NCBI GenBank assembly: GCA_963971575.1
Contig: OZ020616.1
Span: 58,014,907-58,078,906 of the forward strand
Reading direction: 5' to 3'
Length of the DNA stretch: 64,000 nt
Source: Liopterus haemorrhoidalis
Lineage: Eukaryota; Arthropoda; Insecta; Coleoptera; Dytiscidae
Part shown: piece by piece, positions 34,336 through 45,976 of the stretch
Numbering within the stretch: position 1 is the stretch's first letter
Layout of the letters: each line of letters begins with the position of its first letter
Program-made: the position numbers and the translations under genes
Notes under the pieces: generated by a model
Database searches by the model: none
Seen by the model: only the letters and a program-made list of their open reading frames with translations
What the model was told of the DNA's origin: nothing

Positions 34336-34735
34336 GAAAAATTTTTCAAAATTAGTTTATTCAAAAAATATCCGGATTATCGGATATTCAATGAAAATTA
34401 TCCGGATTATCGAATAGTCTAAATTGGTCGGACAAACCGGATATTCCGATATCCGGATTGGAAACCTTATTGGTAGGTAAGGATATTTTTTGGACAACTA
34501 AATTTTGTAAAAAAATTTCGAAAAATTTTTCAAAATTAGTTTATTCAAAAAATATCCGGATTATCGGATATTCAATGAAAATTATCCGGATTATCGGATA
34601 TTCAATGAAAATTATCCGGATTATCGAATAGTCTAAATTGGTTGGATAAACCGGATATTCCGATATCCGGATTGGAAACCTTATTGGTAGGTAAGGATAT
34701 TTTTTGGACAACTAAATTTTGTAAGAATATGTTAC
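34336..34735. repeat. Direct duplication rich in ATCCGGAT palindromes
   Basis: Two copies of a ~180-bp unit (about 34338-34515 and 34520-34726) containing TATCCGGATTATCGGATATTC. The second copy has an extra internal repeat. Not coding. Confidence 0.8.
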
Positions 34736-34984
34736 GATTACGAAAATGAATTGGGCATTCAAATAATAAGTGGTTCGAGTCGCTGAGAGACAAATTTACA
34801 CACGTACAGAAAGGAGATTAAATCTAAGCCGGATAAAACTGTTTTGGTGTAAAGAAACCAAAGCTTTCTAGGAAGATGGGGTCGAAATAAATGGAAAAAT
34901 GTAATTTTATATAAATAAAACATATATTATCAAATTTCAGTGCAAGAAGCCGGAGAAAAGAACTTTCCCGGTCCGATAAATGTT

Positions 34985-35150
34985 GCCAATCCGGCCCTGC
35001 TCTCCTATTTTATTTTTTTTTAGATATATTTCAAGATGTCCCCCATTTAATGTAAACAGTAACCATTGTTATAAATTATATATTGTGTTCTTGTATGAAA
35101 TAGTATATATTCTCTTTAATTGAATATACAGTCCCAGTATAATATTTAAA
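34985..35150 (+). promoter_or_regulatory. Putative promoter, paralogous to 30787-30936
   Basis: Contains CCCCCATTTAATGTAAACAGTA, TATAAATTATATATTG and AGTATATATT before the ATG at 35151. The alignment with the 30937 gene stops around the exon. Confidence 0.55.
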
Positions 35151-37021
35151 ATGAAGACAATATTTTTAATTGGATTTTTCGTTGTTTGCATTCAGGTAAC
35201 TATTATTTAAAAAAATACCTTGACTATTTCATAAACATTATTTAATAAAAAAATAAAATAAACTACCTGAGGAACCCGCTACAAGAGGCGTTTGAAAAGT
35301 TAGTGACTTTGAAATTAAAGATTTATTTCTTTTACCAGCGCAAATAGCCATCGTTGCCGTGCGCTAAAAATTTAACTAAGTTTCTAACCAAAATTCGTTC
35401 TATATTTCAACTTAGTCCCCTTTTGGTGGTCCGATCTACTTTGTTTATTAATTTAATTTTTATAAATAAAAAATTGATGTGAAGTGTGAATTTTCACACA
35501 TTTCAGGGTTTTGCAGGTATTTAGTAAGTGAATGATGATTATTTGGGATGCCAAAACAAATTTTATGTTAAAATATTTATTTGTCAATTTAAATTCGAAT
35601 GCCTAATACCATTATTTACGTTTCTAAATATGTGCAGTATTTTTTTTATATAGCAAAGTTCATTAAGATTTTGAAAATTGCGCCTATGGCTTTCATTGAT
35701 TGTTTTAAATCATAACTCCGCCCCTCTGATTTCGTGTATTCAATTTCAACAATTTCCACTGGTTATTAAATTGACGCTTTTAAAAATTAAATGCAACATT
35801 TGCCCAAATATAACTAGAATTTTGAAAAAATAAATTAAACAAAATAATAATCCAAAAAAAAAAAAAAAAAAAATTGACTCGAGATCGGATCGAAACCTAG
35901 TTTGCAAATTAGAACGTGAGAGCGCTGACCATTACACTATCAAAGCATACTGACTTACATAAGTTATTAAATATTTTGCATGGTCAAGCAAAAAACACAA
36001 AAACTGCGTTATTTTCCTAAAACATATATCAAAAATTCTTGTTATACTATTCCGGTTTACACAAATGTACATTACTTAGAATTTTTTCAGATTTTTAGTT
36101 TAAACTATTTGGGCTACAGGGTGTGGGACAAAAATTTTGTTGCAAAATTTTGGCAAAAATCGAGTCAAAATAATTTATTTTGCAAAAATAAAATTTTGAT
36201 TGTTAATCCACGTATTAAGGGCTTTCATTTGATAGCCTACTCAGAATTTAAAAAAATATTTTTTTTTTCGATGAGCAGATATTTGTTTATATTTTTAGGG
36301 GGATATGTTTTTTAGATGTTTTAGTATTTTTCCTATGTGCGGGTCAAATAGTTGTATAAGCATGCCTAATTTCAACTCTCTAGGTTTAGCCGTTTGGCTA
36401 CAATTTTTACCGAACAGACATACAGACAGACGACAAAATGACGGTATAAGGGTTTTTTGGTCATACCTACAAAACCCTAAAAAAGTATAACGCCCGGGGG
36501 CTTCACTTCTGGGGTTTGTCAGGTCTTGACAAGCGTCCACTAATCTCAAACTTCATCAACCTTTTGAGCCGCGTCATACTAGAGACTAGTGGAGCTAGAT
36601 ACACACGACTGCATCCCAAACCCTGGTGATATGCAGTCGCACAATGCGGAGTGACCCGAGCAGCACTGCTTTCTGCATCCTGCAGATCAAAGAGTTGGCA
36701 GAAGATCTGNNNNNNNNNNNNNNNNNNNNNNNNNNNNNNNNNNNNNNNNNNNNNNNNNNNNNNNNNNNNNNNNNNNNNNNNNNNNNNNNNNNNNNNNNNN
36801 NNNNNNNNNNNNNNNNNNNNNNNNNNNNNNNNNNNNNNNNNNNNNNNNNNNNNNNNNNNNNNNNNNNNNNNNNNNNNNNNNNNNNNNNNNNNNNNNNNNN
36901 NNNNNNNNNCTCTTTTTCTAAATCAATCAGATTAATGATTTATACTCTTAAAGACCTCATAGTTTTTGGTACACAGACCATATGGAATTTTATAGGTGTT
37001 CTTATAAATCCATCAGGTTAG
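35151..37021 (+). CDS. Two-exon secreted-protein gene broken by the assembly gap
   Basis: Exon 1 35151-35195 encodes MKTIFLIGFFVVCIQ with donor CAG|GTAACT, the same 15-codon, phase-0 layout as the paralogues. After a P repeat, an R2/R4-like fragment and the N run comes an open end, 36910-37021: SFSKSIRLMIYTLKDLIVFG, then TQTIWNFIGVLINPSG-stop. Its amphipathic helical character and terminal Gly match this cluster, so it is probably the end of exon 2 (inference; the acceptor and middle lie in the gap). Function unknown. Confidence 0.5.
35472..36480 (-). mobile_element. P-family Helentron-like repeat, copy d
   Basis: Full-length minus-orientation copy. The hairpin GTGTGAATTTTCACAC and CAGGGTTTTGCAGGTAT are at the tail, a tRNA-like block at 35880-35947, a short (ACAG)n and ATACCTACAAAACCCTA at the head. 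Confidence 0.8.
35880..35947 (-). other. tRNA-like block in P copy d
   Basis: Minus strand: GCTTTGATAGTGTAATGGTCAG, AATTTGCAAACTAG, then GGTTTCGATCC, followed by a long T run. It is the same type as copy c. Confidence 0.55.
36490..36709 (-). mobile_element. 3' end of an R2/R4-like retrotransposon
   Basis: Matches the 3' region of the element at 40085-40921 (GTCAGGTCTTGACAAGCGTCC, AGCCGCGTCATACTAGAGAC, ATCAAAGAGTTGG). It runs into the N gap, which may hold the rest. Confidence 0.75.
36710..36909. other. Assembly gap (N run)
   Basis: Two hundred undetermined bases, possibly an arbitrary gap size. Confidence 0.99.
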
Positions 37022-37890
37022 ATAAAGTAATTAATTTAAATTAATTAAATGTCATATTGTTCTACATTTGTCAAGTAATGTTTTATTATTTAAAAATCAG
37101 GCTCTAATAAAACTGACATTATAACCTAAATTGTTTTATAAAGCCCGATTTACTATGTTAAAAACTATCGGTATTAAACCCCCATTGAATCATTAAAAGA
37201 TACTATACTCTATTTCAAATTAGAAAAAAGTAGATAGCGCTGCGAACCGAGTACGATTTACACTGGACAAATACAGTATAGCGGAAAATTTAAAATAAGT
37301 TACAACTAGGGCATTAGCGTAGTAACAGGGTTAGCAAGTGTTTTTTTTTTTTTAATATATAAAAGGAATTGGTTAATAAGATATTGAAATAAACAAGGCA
37401 GATAATACACTTACGTTATTTATACGACATAAATTCAGTATAATGGGAAATTTGATTAAGTTAAAAAAATATTAATTATTAAAAATTATGCATGTATAAA
37501 AAGAGAGATTTGGCTAAAAGAGTTTAAATAAATCAATAAAACAAACAATATATTATATCTTTAGAGCTAAAGTTTCTTATTTAAATATTTATTGTAAATA
37601 AAAATTAAAAATATTTGTATATATGAAGGTCTAAAAATTATATCAATAATTTCTTTTTTGGGCATTATCAGCTGAGCTCACATTAATCTTTTGGCCTCAC
37701 ATTAGTCCTCTATCTTGATCTGTTAACTGTCAAGTGTCAAAAAATATTTATATGTCAGATAACCTAAAAAATATACTGCGTAAAAACAAATTACAAGGAG
37801 AATTTTCTCCATAAAATCTACGCCAAGAATATAAATCAAAGTCTAAATATGTAAATAATAACAAAATATACGAAAAAAATAAAATAATAT
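37022..37890. other. Intergenic stretch, no gene seen
   Basis: AT-rich sequence with no motif recognised. Confidence 0.4.
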
Positions 37891-37892
37891 AA

Positions 37893-38245
37893 ATGGCCAA
37901 TGTTTACAATATCCCCCTTCAAACTTTATACAGATGGCAGCACATAACGACTACACTAAATAATTCAAGAATTGTCAGTGGCTCTAAAACAATGGTTTCT
38001 AGAAGCGAGCTAACCATCTTCTAGTTTAATGACAAAACACTATATTAGATTAGGTTAGGTTAGTAAGTGTTTGATTAGAAGAAGCCGAGCGAAGCGAGCT
38101 ACCCATCTTCTAGTTTAATGACATTAATAAAAGTTCTGCACAGTCCCACTTGTTTAGAATCTCTGTATATTAAACAAATGACATGTGTTTGACGTATGCG
38201 CAAGTGTGAAGTGGGATGTTGTGAACACTTACCATAATATATATT
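37893..38245. repeat. Dispersed ~340-bp repeat (family R), copy 1
   Basis: From CCAATGTTTACAATATCCCC to AGTGGGATGTTGTG. A second copy at 54555-54870 is about 90% alike by eye. It includes GCCGAGCGAAGCGAGCTACC. Non-coding. Confidence 0.8.
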
Positions 38246-39285
38246 TCCAATTGTACGACACTGAACATCTGTCAACTTGGACTAAAAACAATATTTTAAC
38301 ATTGTAATAGGGATGGTATTTTATACCAATCAGAAACAAGGACGAACAGCTTCTATCTTCTTACACACATTTTTCTAAGGTGACATAGAGAATAGTTCCG
38401 CAGGAAGTTATAAATAAATTATGTATTATGACTTAAATTTATAAAATTAATTTTTTAAGTTTTAAATATACATATTTGCATTGTTTGTTTATTTTATTAT
38501 GAAATTGTTTTTTATAAAACCATTTATCAAAACCGTGGTGTGGCAAGACGGTGATCAAATAACAGGCCCGTAACTAGGGCGGGGCGAAAGAGGTGTTGAG
38601 GGCGCAAAATTTTTAGTTGCTTTTTTGTGTCATCAGAAGTGAGGACCTTTTTTTGCTCATTTTACTCATCACTTGTGTGTTGGAGGTGAAGACCTTTTTT
38701 ATTTTTTTGCTCATCACTTGTATTTTGGAGGTGAGGACCTTTTTTTGCTCCACTTGTATTTTTTGAAAGTGAGCAAAATTGAATAAAATATACTGTATTT
38801 ATTTATTTATTTATTTGTAACAAATTTGGCCACACAACAGGTAAAAACCCAATAATAGTGTAGCACTAGAAAAAATGTACAAAATAATTATAACAGTATC
38901 ATAATGAAAAAAAAAAAAAAAAACTCTGAAATGGTTTTAATCTCATGTTGGTATCAAAGGTAAATATAGTTACATATTTATATTTAGAGGAATTTTGCTA
39001 TATGGCACTATTTAATAAATTACCTAAGATTTCTCAAAAATTTTGCTTATTTTACGGAAAATATATTTAGGACTTACTTGGAGAGGTAAATTAAAATATG
39101 ATACACCGGGGATGAAGCCCCCAGTTTTTCAAAGTAAGTATATGTGAATTCAGCATGTGAGTATTCAAAATTTTTATAAATAATACGTCCATTTTAATGA
39201 GGGGCGTAATTACATTCTTAAAAAATAATTAAATTAATTAATATTAATAAAAAAATATATACAATGGTGTACAAAATAATAAGTA
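38246..39285. other. No gene; minisatellite at 38630-38770
   Basis: Contains three copies of the TTTTTTGCTCATCACTTGTAT / GGAGGTGAGGACC minisatellite (inverse of the one at 20399) and a TTATTTATTTATTTATTTG tract at 38800. No coding motif. Confidence 0.5.
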
Positions 39286-39289
39286 AAAA

Positions 39290-39772
39290 TAAAAAAATCG
39301 GCTGTGGCCACCACAGGACCGACCGCCATTACAAAGTACTTGTTTAATTTATGCTGCTTTATCAAAAAATGTCTCAAATAAAAGTTGTTAGTTATTGCTT
39401 TTATAGCAACTTTTGTTAAATAATTTTTTTCGAAATATTTCTCTATTATTATTCGTAAAAATCTTAAAACCGACACGAGTAAACTCCCATTTCTAGTTAA
39501 CCGATTTTTACCAAAAATTGATCAACTCGTACCATTAATGTCAAAGGCTTAAATATGAAGTTTCATAAAAATCCTTTTAGCCGAATTTGCTTTGCACGTG
39601 TACACAGACCGACAGACAGACGGACAGACGGATGGACGGACGGACATCATGCAAAAATAGTCAAAACGTTATGTAGGGACCTCAATTCGTGGAGATTTAT
39701 CGAATTCTCCAAATGTCAAAATCGGTATGATCACAATACCTCCCTTATATATGTTGGCGGTCGGTAAAAATG
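39290..39772 (+). mobile_element. Q-family repeat, internally shortened copy
   Basis: Starts AATCGGCTGTGGCCACCACAGG and ACCGACCGCCATT, keeps the (GACGGACA)n tract at 39605-39645, and ends GTTGGCGGTCGGTAAAA. Confidence 0.75.
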
Positions 39773-40084
39773 TAATTACATTCTTAAGAATGTAACAAGA
39801 ATAGGCGATTAAGAATGTATAACAAATGTATACAGGGCACGTGGAAATATATGACTCCAGATCAAGATGGAGTACTTATGTCAGAGAGGTCAAAGAACAC
39901 GGAACTATAGGCATTATAGGTGCATGATTCATGCGCCTACAAGTGCCGACAATCATATACCTGTTCGGACACATTTGAAAGGGATATTTATTCTCATTGG
40001 TCTGTGCCGGCAACAATCTTTCTACGTGTTTGTGCCCTAAGAATTTCATGCTGACAATAGACACTATTGTATTAAATATATATG

Positions 40085-40921
40085 AGAATTTATTTGGGTT
40101 TTGTCAGGTCTTGACAAGCGTCCACTAATCGCAAACTTCAGCAACCTTTTAAGCCGCGTCATACTAGAGACTAATGGACCTAAATACACACGGCTGCATC
40201 CCAACCCTTTGCGATATGCAGACGTTGAAACTACGCCATAAGCCCGCACAATACGGAATGACCCGAGCAACACTGCTTTCTGCATCCTACAGATCAAAGA
40301 GTTGGTAGAAGATCTGCAGGTGAAAATTTACTCGATTCACCTTCGATAGGAGGCTTTCATACCCCCCAAAACACCAACTATCAGGACTACAAGCTTAACT
40401 TTATACCCTGGATACATCTTTCTAAGCTCGGACAAGAGATCTATATACTTGGACTTCTTTTCCTCCTTCTTGAGAGAGATATTCTTCTCAGCTGGACTTG
40501 ATAATTTGATCACAAACATCTGTTTGGTCTCGATAGCCAGGAGGGTTATGTCCGGCTTAGTGGCTGTCAGTAACCTCGAGGTGGGGAAGGAGTAATTCCA
40601 ATAAATTCGTAACTTGGAATTTTCCACCACCGATTCTATGTCAGAAGGGACGTACGGTATAACCGTTATACCATAGGCATGTCTAAGATGGTAGTAGAGC
40701 ACGCGGAGAGCAGCATTATGTCGAGACACGTAGCTCGACGCTGCAAGAGATGGACAAGCAGACAGAATGTGCATAATCGTTTCAGGATGGTAGTGGCATA
40801 ACCTACAGAGTGTGGACATTTGGAATATGCGGGCCCTGTACGCCAAAGTATAACACCATCCTGACACGCAAACACAAAACCTTCTGTTTCCGATCTCAAA
40901 CGGTACGATGGCGATATGCAT
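40085..40921 (-). pseudogene. R2/R4-like retrotransposon C-terminus with restriction-like endonuclease
   Basis: The 194-residue frame (40337-40921) begins inside the C-terminal domain. It has a zinc knuckle CRLCHYHPETIMHILSAC (C-x2-C-...-H-...-C), then KPDITLLAIETKQMFVIKLS and NISLKKEEKKSKYIDLLSEL, then VKLVVLIVGVLGGM. This order is that of the restriction-like endonuclease at the C-terminus of R2/R4/Dong-type LINEs. The reverse transcriptase is missing (5' truncation). The remaining 250 bp are 3' UTR, shared with 36490-36709. Inserted just downstream of the orphan exon 1 at 40972. Confidence 0.82.
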
Positions 40922-40971
40922 AAATTATTATTGTTATTTTGTTAAGTTTGTAAATATAAGTTTGTTCTTAC

Positions 40972-41010
40972 CTTGAGAGCAAAAACACAGAATAAATAAC
41001 TGATCTTCAT
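40972..41010 (-). CDS. Orphan signal-peptide exon 1
   Basis: MKISYLFCVFALK followed by GTAAGA: 13 codons ending in phase 0, as in the paralogues, but Lys (AAG) instead of Gln at the junction. A TATAAAG sits about 80 nt upstream (minus, 41091-41097). A retrotransposon begins 51 bp downstream. I could not find its second exon; it may be lost, beyond the Q repeat, or in the gap. Confidence 0.45.
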
Positions 41011-41090
41011 TTCTGGTGTTCTTAGTGGATTCACGTTGGGAACAAGCTAATGATCATTGGAACTACCGTTCTTTATATTCTTAATGAACA

Positions 41091-41097
41091 GCCTACG
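41091..41097 (-). promoter_or_regulatory. TATA box of the orphan exon
   Basis: TATAAAG on the minus strand, 81-87 bp upstream of the ATG. Confidence 0.4.
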
Positions 41098-41356
41098 ACT
41101 TTAGCATAATCACTAAAATTTCATATATTTGACCGTTTATGACGTTGAGATATAGCTCCGCTTTAGAAATAATTAGTATCCATTTTTCCTTTTCAAAACC
41201 ATAGTTAAATTTCTATTGTCCGGAAAATGTTTAGAAATAACATAATGACTACTTAGACCTGTTATATTTTGGAAAAAAAAAACAATTTTAACGAATAGTT
41301 TTAATTCTTTTTAAATTTACAGAAAAATGGAGGCATCAATCTTCTCTATACAAAAA

Positions 41357-42196
41357 AATTGATGTGAAGTGTGAATATTCACACATTTCAGGGTTTCGCA
41401 GGTATATAATAAGTGAAGGCGGTATGCTGAGTGTGTAGGACAAATTTTACTTTGTAGTAATCACGGCAAAATGAACGATATTTTTAAAATAATTTATCGT
41501 CTGTTAATCATATAATAAGACTGGTTATTAAATTTACGCTCATAAAAATTAAATACAACATTTGTCAAAATATAACTAGAATTTTGACAAAATAATTTCA
41601 ACATAATAAAAATGCAAAAAAAAAACAGAAAAAATAAAATTCACTCCGTACTCGAACTCGAAACCCTTCGTTTTCCAGCCAGTTTAAGAGTGCTCTAACG
41701 CATGTAGCCATCGCACGCCATGCATGTGAGTATCTTACATTGGTATAACTTTTGTACTTTGTGAACCAAAAACCACAAAAAATGCGTTATTTTCCAAAAA
41801 CATAATCTGATCAAAAATTCCTGTTGTACTATTTCGGTTCACACCAATATACATTACTTAGAATTTTTTTAGATTTTTAGTTTAAACCATCTGGGTTACA
41901 GGGTGTGGGACAAAATTTTTTTTGCACATTTTTGGCAAAAATCGCATCAAAATAATTTATTTTGCAAAAATAAAAATTTGATCGTTAATCCACGTACTAA
42001 GGGCTTTCATTTGATACCCTATTCAGAATTTAAAAAAAATATTTTTGTTTTCGATGAGCACATATTTGTTTATATTTTTAGGGGGGTATGTTTTTTAGAT
42101 GTTTTAGTATTTTTCCTATGTGCGGGTCAAAGAGTTGTATAAGCATGCCAAATTTCAACTCTCTAGGTTTAGCCGTTTGGCTACAATTTTTACCGA

Positions 42197-42234
<38 letters not shown>

Positions 42235-42284
42235 GACAAAATGACGGTATAAGGGTTTTTTGGTCATACCTACAAAACCCTAAA
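41357..42284 (-). mobile_element. P-family Helentron-like repeat, copy e
   Basis: Full-length copy with tail hairpin GTGTGAATATTCACAC, tRNA-like block 41644-41719 (same type as copies a and g), (ACAG)n and the head repeat. Its head directly abuts the tail of copy f, a tandem arrangement. Confidence 0.8.
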
Positions 42285-43255
42285 AATTGATGTAAAGTGT
42301 GAATTTTCACACATTTCAGGGTTTTGCAGGTATTTAGTAAGTGAATGATGATTATTTGGGATGCCAAAACAAATTTTATGTCAAAATATTTTTTTATGAA
42401 TTTTAATTTGAATGCCTATTACCATTATTTAAGTTTCTAAAGATGTGCAGTATTTTTTTATATATCAAGGTTCATTAAGATTTTGAAAATTGCGCCTATG
42501 GCTTCCATTGGTTGTTTTTAGTCATAGCTCCTCCCCTTTGATTTCGTGTACATTCTGTACACGAAACTCATTCGTGTACACTGGTTATTAAATTTACGCT
42601 TTTAAAAATTAAATGCAACAATTGCCAAAATATAACTAGAATTTTGAAAAAAATAATTTAAACAATATAAAAATGCAAAAAAAAAAAATAAAAAATAATA
42701 TTGTCTCCCTCTCGTAGGATTCGAACTCAATTTCTCGGGCAGAATGCAAGTATCTTAGCCACTGCACCAAGAAACACGTTACTGTTTAGCGTCTATATAA
42801 CTATGTAACTATAACATTATTAGCAAAAAAACACAAAAAATGCTTTTTGTTCCAAAAACATAATCTGATCAAAAATTCCTGTTGTACTATTCCGGTTCAC
42901 ACCAATGTACATTACTTAGAATTTTTTCAGATTTTTAGTTTAAACCATCTGGGCTACAGGGTGTGGGACAAAATTTTTTTTGCACAATTTTGACAAAAAT
43001 CGCTTCAAAATAATTTATTTTGCAAAAATTAAAATTTGATCGTTAATCCACGTACCAAGGGCTTTCATTTGATATCCTACTCAGAATTTTAAAAAAATAT
43101 TTTTTTTTTTCGATGAGCACGTATTTGTTTATATTTTTAGGGGGATATGTTTTTTAGATGTTTTAGTATTTTTCCTATGTGCGGGTCAAAGAGTTGTATA
43201 AGCATGCCAAATTTCAACTCTCTAGGTTTAGCCGTTTGGCTACAAATTTTACCGA

Positions 43256-43317
<62 letters not shown>

Positions 43318-43365
43318 GACAAAATGACGGTATAAGGGTTTTTTGGTCATACCTACAAAACCCTA
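42285..43365 (-). mobile_element. P-family Helentron-like repeat, copy f
   Basis: Full-length copy in tandem with e. Tail hairpin GTGTGAATTTTCACAC, a distinct tRNA-like block (42704-42773), a long (ACAG)n near 43256-43317, and head ATACCTACAAAACCCTA. Confidence 0.8.
42704..42773 (-). other. tRNA-like block in P copy f
   Basis: Minus strand: TTGGTGCAGTGGCTAAGATAC (A-box-like), then TTGAGTTCGAATCCTACGAG (canonical B box). It is unrelated in sequence to the blocks in copies a, c and d. Confidence 0.6.
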
Positions 43366-43510
43366 ATAAAAAAGCAAATGGCATAACTAAATGTTTAATA
43401 ATGTCACACAAGAAATGATAAGTGATTACAATTGATAAGGCGTTTGATAAGCATAACAGAAAACTGCCCAGCAAACACAACCATCGGCCGAATGCTGGCA
43501 AACTGCTTTT

Positions 43511-44472
43511 TAGGGTTTTGTAGGTATGACCAAAAAACCCTTATACCGTCATTTTGTCGTCTGTCTGTCTGTCTGTATGTCTGTCTGTCTGTCTGTCTGT
43601 ATGTCTGTCTGTATGTCTGTTCGGTAAAAATTGTAGCCAAACAGCTAAACGTAGAGAGTTGAAATTTGGCATGCTTATACAACTCTCTGACCCGCACATA
43701 GGAAAAATACTAAAACATCTAAAAAACATATCCCCCTAAAAATATAAACAAATATGTGCTCATCGAAAACAAAAATATATTTTTTTAATTCTGAGTAGGG
43801 TATCAAATGAAAGCCCTTAGTACGTGGATTAACGATCAAATTTTAATTTTTGCAAAATAAATTATTTCGATGCGATTTTTGCCAAAATTGTGCAAAAAAA
43901 TTTTTGTCCCACACCCTGTAGCCCAGATGGTTTAAACTAAAAATCTAAAAAAATTCTAAGTAATGTATATTGGTGTGAACCGAAATAGTACAACAGGAAT
44001 TTTTGATCAGATTATGTTTTCGGAAAATAACGCATTTTTTGTGGTTTTTGGTTCACAAAGTACAAAAGTTATACCAATGTAAGACACTCACATGCAAGGC
44101 GTGCGATAGCGTAATGGGTTAGAGCACTGGTGTCGTAAGCTAAAATGCGCTTGAAACGAAGGGTTTCGAGTTCGAGTACGGAGTGAATTTTATTTTTTCT
44201 GTTTTTTTTTTTGCATTTTTATTATGTTGAAATTATTTTGTCAAAATTCTAGTTATATTTTGACAAATGTTGTATTTAATTTTTAAGAGCGTAAATTTAA
44301 TAACCAGTCTTATTATATGATTAACAGACGATAAATTATTTTAAAAATATCGTTCATTTTGCCGTGATTACTACAAAGAAAAATTTGTCCTACACACTCA
44401 GCATACCGCCTTCACTTATTATTACCTGCGAAACCCTGAAATGTGTGAATATTCACACTTCACATCAATTTT
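43511..44472 (+). mobile_element. P-family Helentron-like repeat, copy g (boundaries defined)
   Basis: It runs from TAGGGTTTTGTAGGTATGAC through (TCTG)n, a tRNA-like block (44099-44184), TACCTGCGAAACCCTGAAAT, the hairpin GTGTGAATATTCACAC, and ends TTCACATCAATTTTT. It sits inside a known MITE, so both ends are fixed by the empty site. No clear target duplication is seen. Confidence 0.85.
44099..44184 (+). other. tRNA-like block in P copy g
   Basis: GCGTGCGATAGCGTAATGGG, then TTAGAGCAC, and GGGTTTCGAGTTCGAGTAC, with T-rich sequence after it (TTTTATTTTTTCTGTTTTTT). Confidence 0.55.
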
Positions 44473-44510
44473 TCTGTTGGTAATTTGCTGGCACCAAAAG
44501 ATTGTTTGAG

Positions 44511-44740
44511 CATCGATGTTTTTTTGAATCATAACCGATTTTGGTCGATCTTCACGAGATTCATCACTGACGGATGCACGACCACGACGAAATTCTTCAA
44601 ACCAATTGTAGTCTTTTCTGATGGTTCTTCATTACCAAAAGTTAAACGAAGCGTATCTATGCATTGTTGTTGAGTTAGGCCTTTACTAAAATCGTAAAAA
44701 ATCATCCAACGAAAACCTTCATGAGTAATATCCATTTTTT
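44511..44740 (-). pseudogene. mariner transposase N-terminal fragment
   Basis: RWMIFYDFSKGLTQQQCIDT then LRLTFGNEEPSEKTTIG corresponds to the mariner N-terminal HTH (Y-D-F-x-x-G-x-T-x-x-x-C). The frame then degenerates. No catalytic part. Confidence 0.65.
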
Positions 44741-44769
44741 CATAAACTTGTTTTTTTAACCAATCAACA

Positions 44770-45180
44770 CCAGCAGTGGATTGTTTCTTTGTAATTTAAT
44801 AGGATAGTAGAAAAATATTTGCTGTCCAGGATTTGAAACCGTGTTCTTCTGCCTCGTAGGCGTTTCATCACAAAATCAATGTTATTACAAAATAAATAAT
44901 TAAAATAAAATGTTATGATCTGCCTGATTAATATTAGTTTTTGCAAAATTAAATGTATTGAATTGATTTTATGAAATGAATGCAAAAAAATTATAGGCGA
45001 TTCTTTTAACGGAACATTATTTTTCTTATTCTTTAAATGTTAATTATTCGTTAAATGCCCTATTATTATAATTTTAAGATAAAAAATATTTGAACCAAAT
45101 ATTTTTTAATTTTAGAAATTGATCTTTGCAAAAACAAAATCAATTAATTTGATTTCTATTAAATGATTTAAAACAAAAAT
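44770..45180. other. No gene recognised
   Basis: AT-rich sequence upstream of the 45318 gene. Confidence 0.35.
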
Positions 45181-45317
45181 AAAAACGATATATATATTTT
45201 TTGTTCTATTATATAACTAGACCATTAATTTTTACAATAATTCAATTAGGTATTGTTTTTATTTAGATTTATAAAGTACTAATGTGCCTAAAATTTTATT
45301 TCAGTAAAGAAATTAAA
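45181..45317 (+). promoter_or_regulatory. Putative promoter shared with the 50389 paralogue
   Basis: TTTTTGTTCTATTATATAACTAGACCATTA... aligns with 50258-50388. Both carry GATTTATAAA (TATA box, 45268-45276) about 45-60 bp before ATGAAGAT. Confidence 0.6.
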
Positions 45318-45941
45318 ATGAAGATCTATATATTTTTGTTAGTTATTAGTTATTCTCTGCAGGTAACAAAAAAATTTGGTTTACAAAAATATAACTTGAA
45401 ATTTATTTTACAATTCGATTTGTTTTTATTCTGATAATTTATAGTCTTAATGGACTCTTCAGGATACAGGTGTAACAGCGAAATGGAACACCGCCGATTC
45501 AAAAAATAATATATAACAAAGTTGTAGGAGACTAAGGGGGGCATCTACTTATAGAATATATCTAAAGAAAAAATTAAATCAGTAGTTACAGCTAGAGCAC
45601 AAGTTATATATTTTTAAATTAGATCATACATATTTTTTAGATCCATTTGATTGAGTGTAGGGTAACTGCAGCGAATTTCGACTACGCAGGTAATTTCGAC
45701 TATCCCATTATTTCTCTAAATAATTGCTGCCATATAGCGGTAGTATAACGTAACGCTATGTTTATGTGAAAAACTATCCTCACTTTATTTTAAGCCACGT
45801 GTGACTGTCGTTAGACGAACAATGTAGATATTTATATTTTTTAAGTGTTAAAATATTTTTATATTGGTTTTAATCAGCAGTTGTTTATCAAAGGAAAGTT
45901 GAACAAAATATTTTGCATTGAATAAACTGAAAAGAACTGAT

Positions 45942-45976
<35 letters not shown>

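Larger units (their letters stand above)
43469..44510. mobile_element. CCCAGCAAAC MITE split by P copy g
   Basis: 43469-43510 (GCCCAGCAAACACAACC through GCTGGCAAACTGCTTTT) and 44473 onward (CTGTTGGTAATTTGCTGGCACC) are the two sides of a MITE seen uninterrupted at 33832. This gives an empty-site comparison for the P insertion. Confidence 0.72.

Noticed and set aside
36626..37021. Continuous open frame across the N run
   Set aside because: The middle is undetermined sequence; only the last ~37 residues after the gap are real.
40064..40299. Small minus-strand frame below the endonuclease domain
   Set aside because: It is 3' UTR of the R2/R4-like element, also present at 36490-36709 without frame conservation.
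43137..43739. Several short frames rich in Ser-Val-Cys-Leu or Arg-Gln-Thr-Asp
   Set aside because: They are (TCTG)n microsatellite translations within P repeats.
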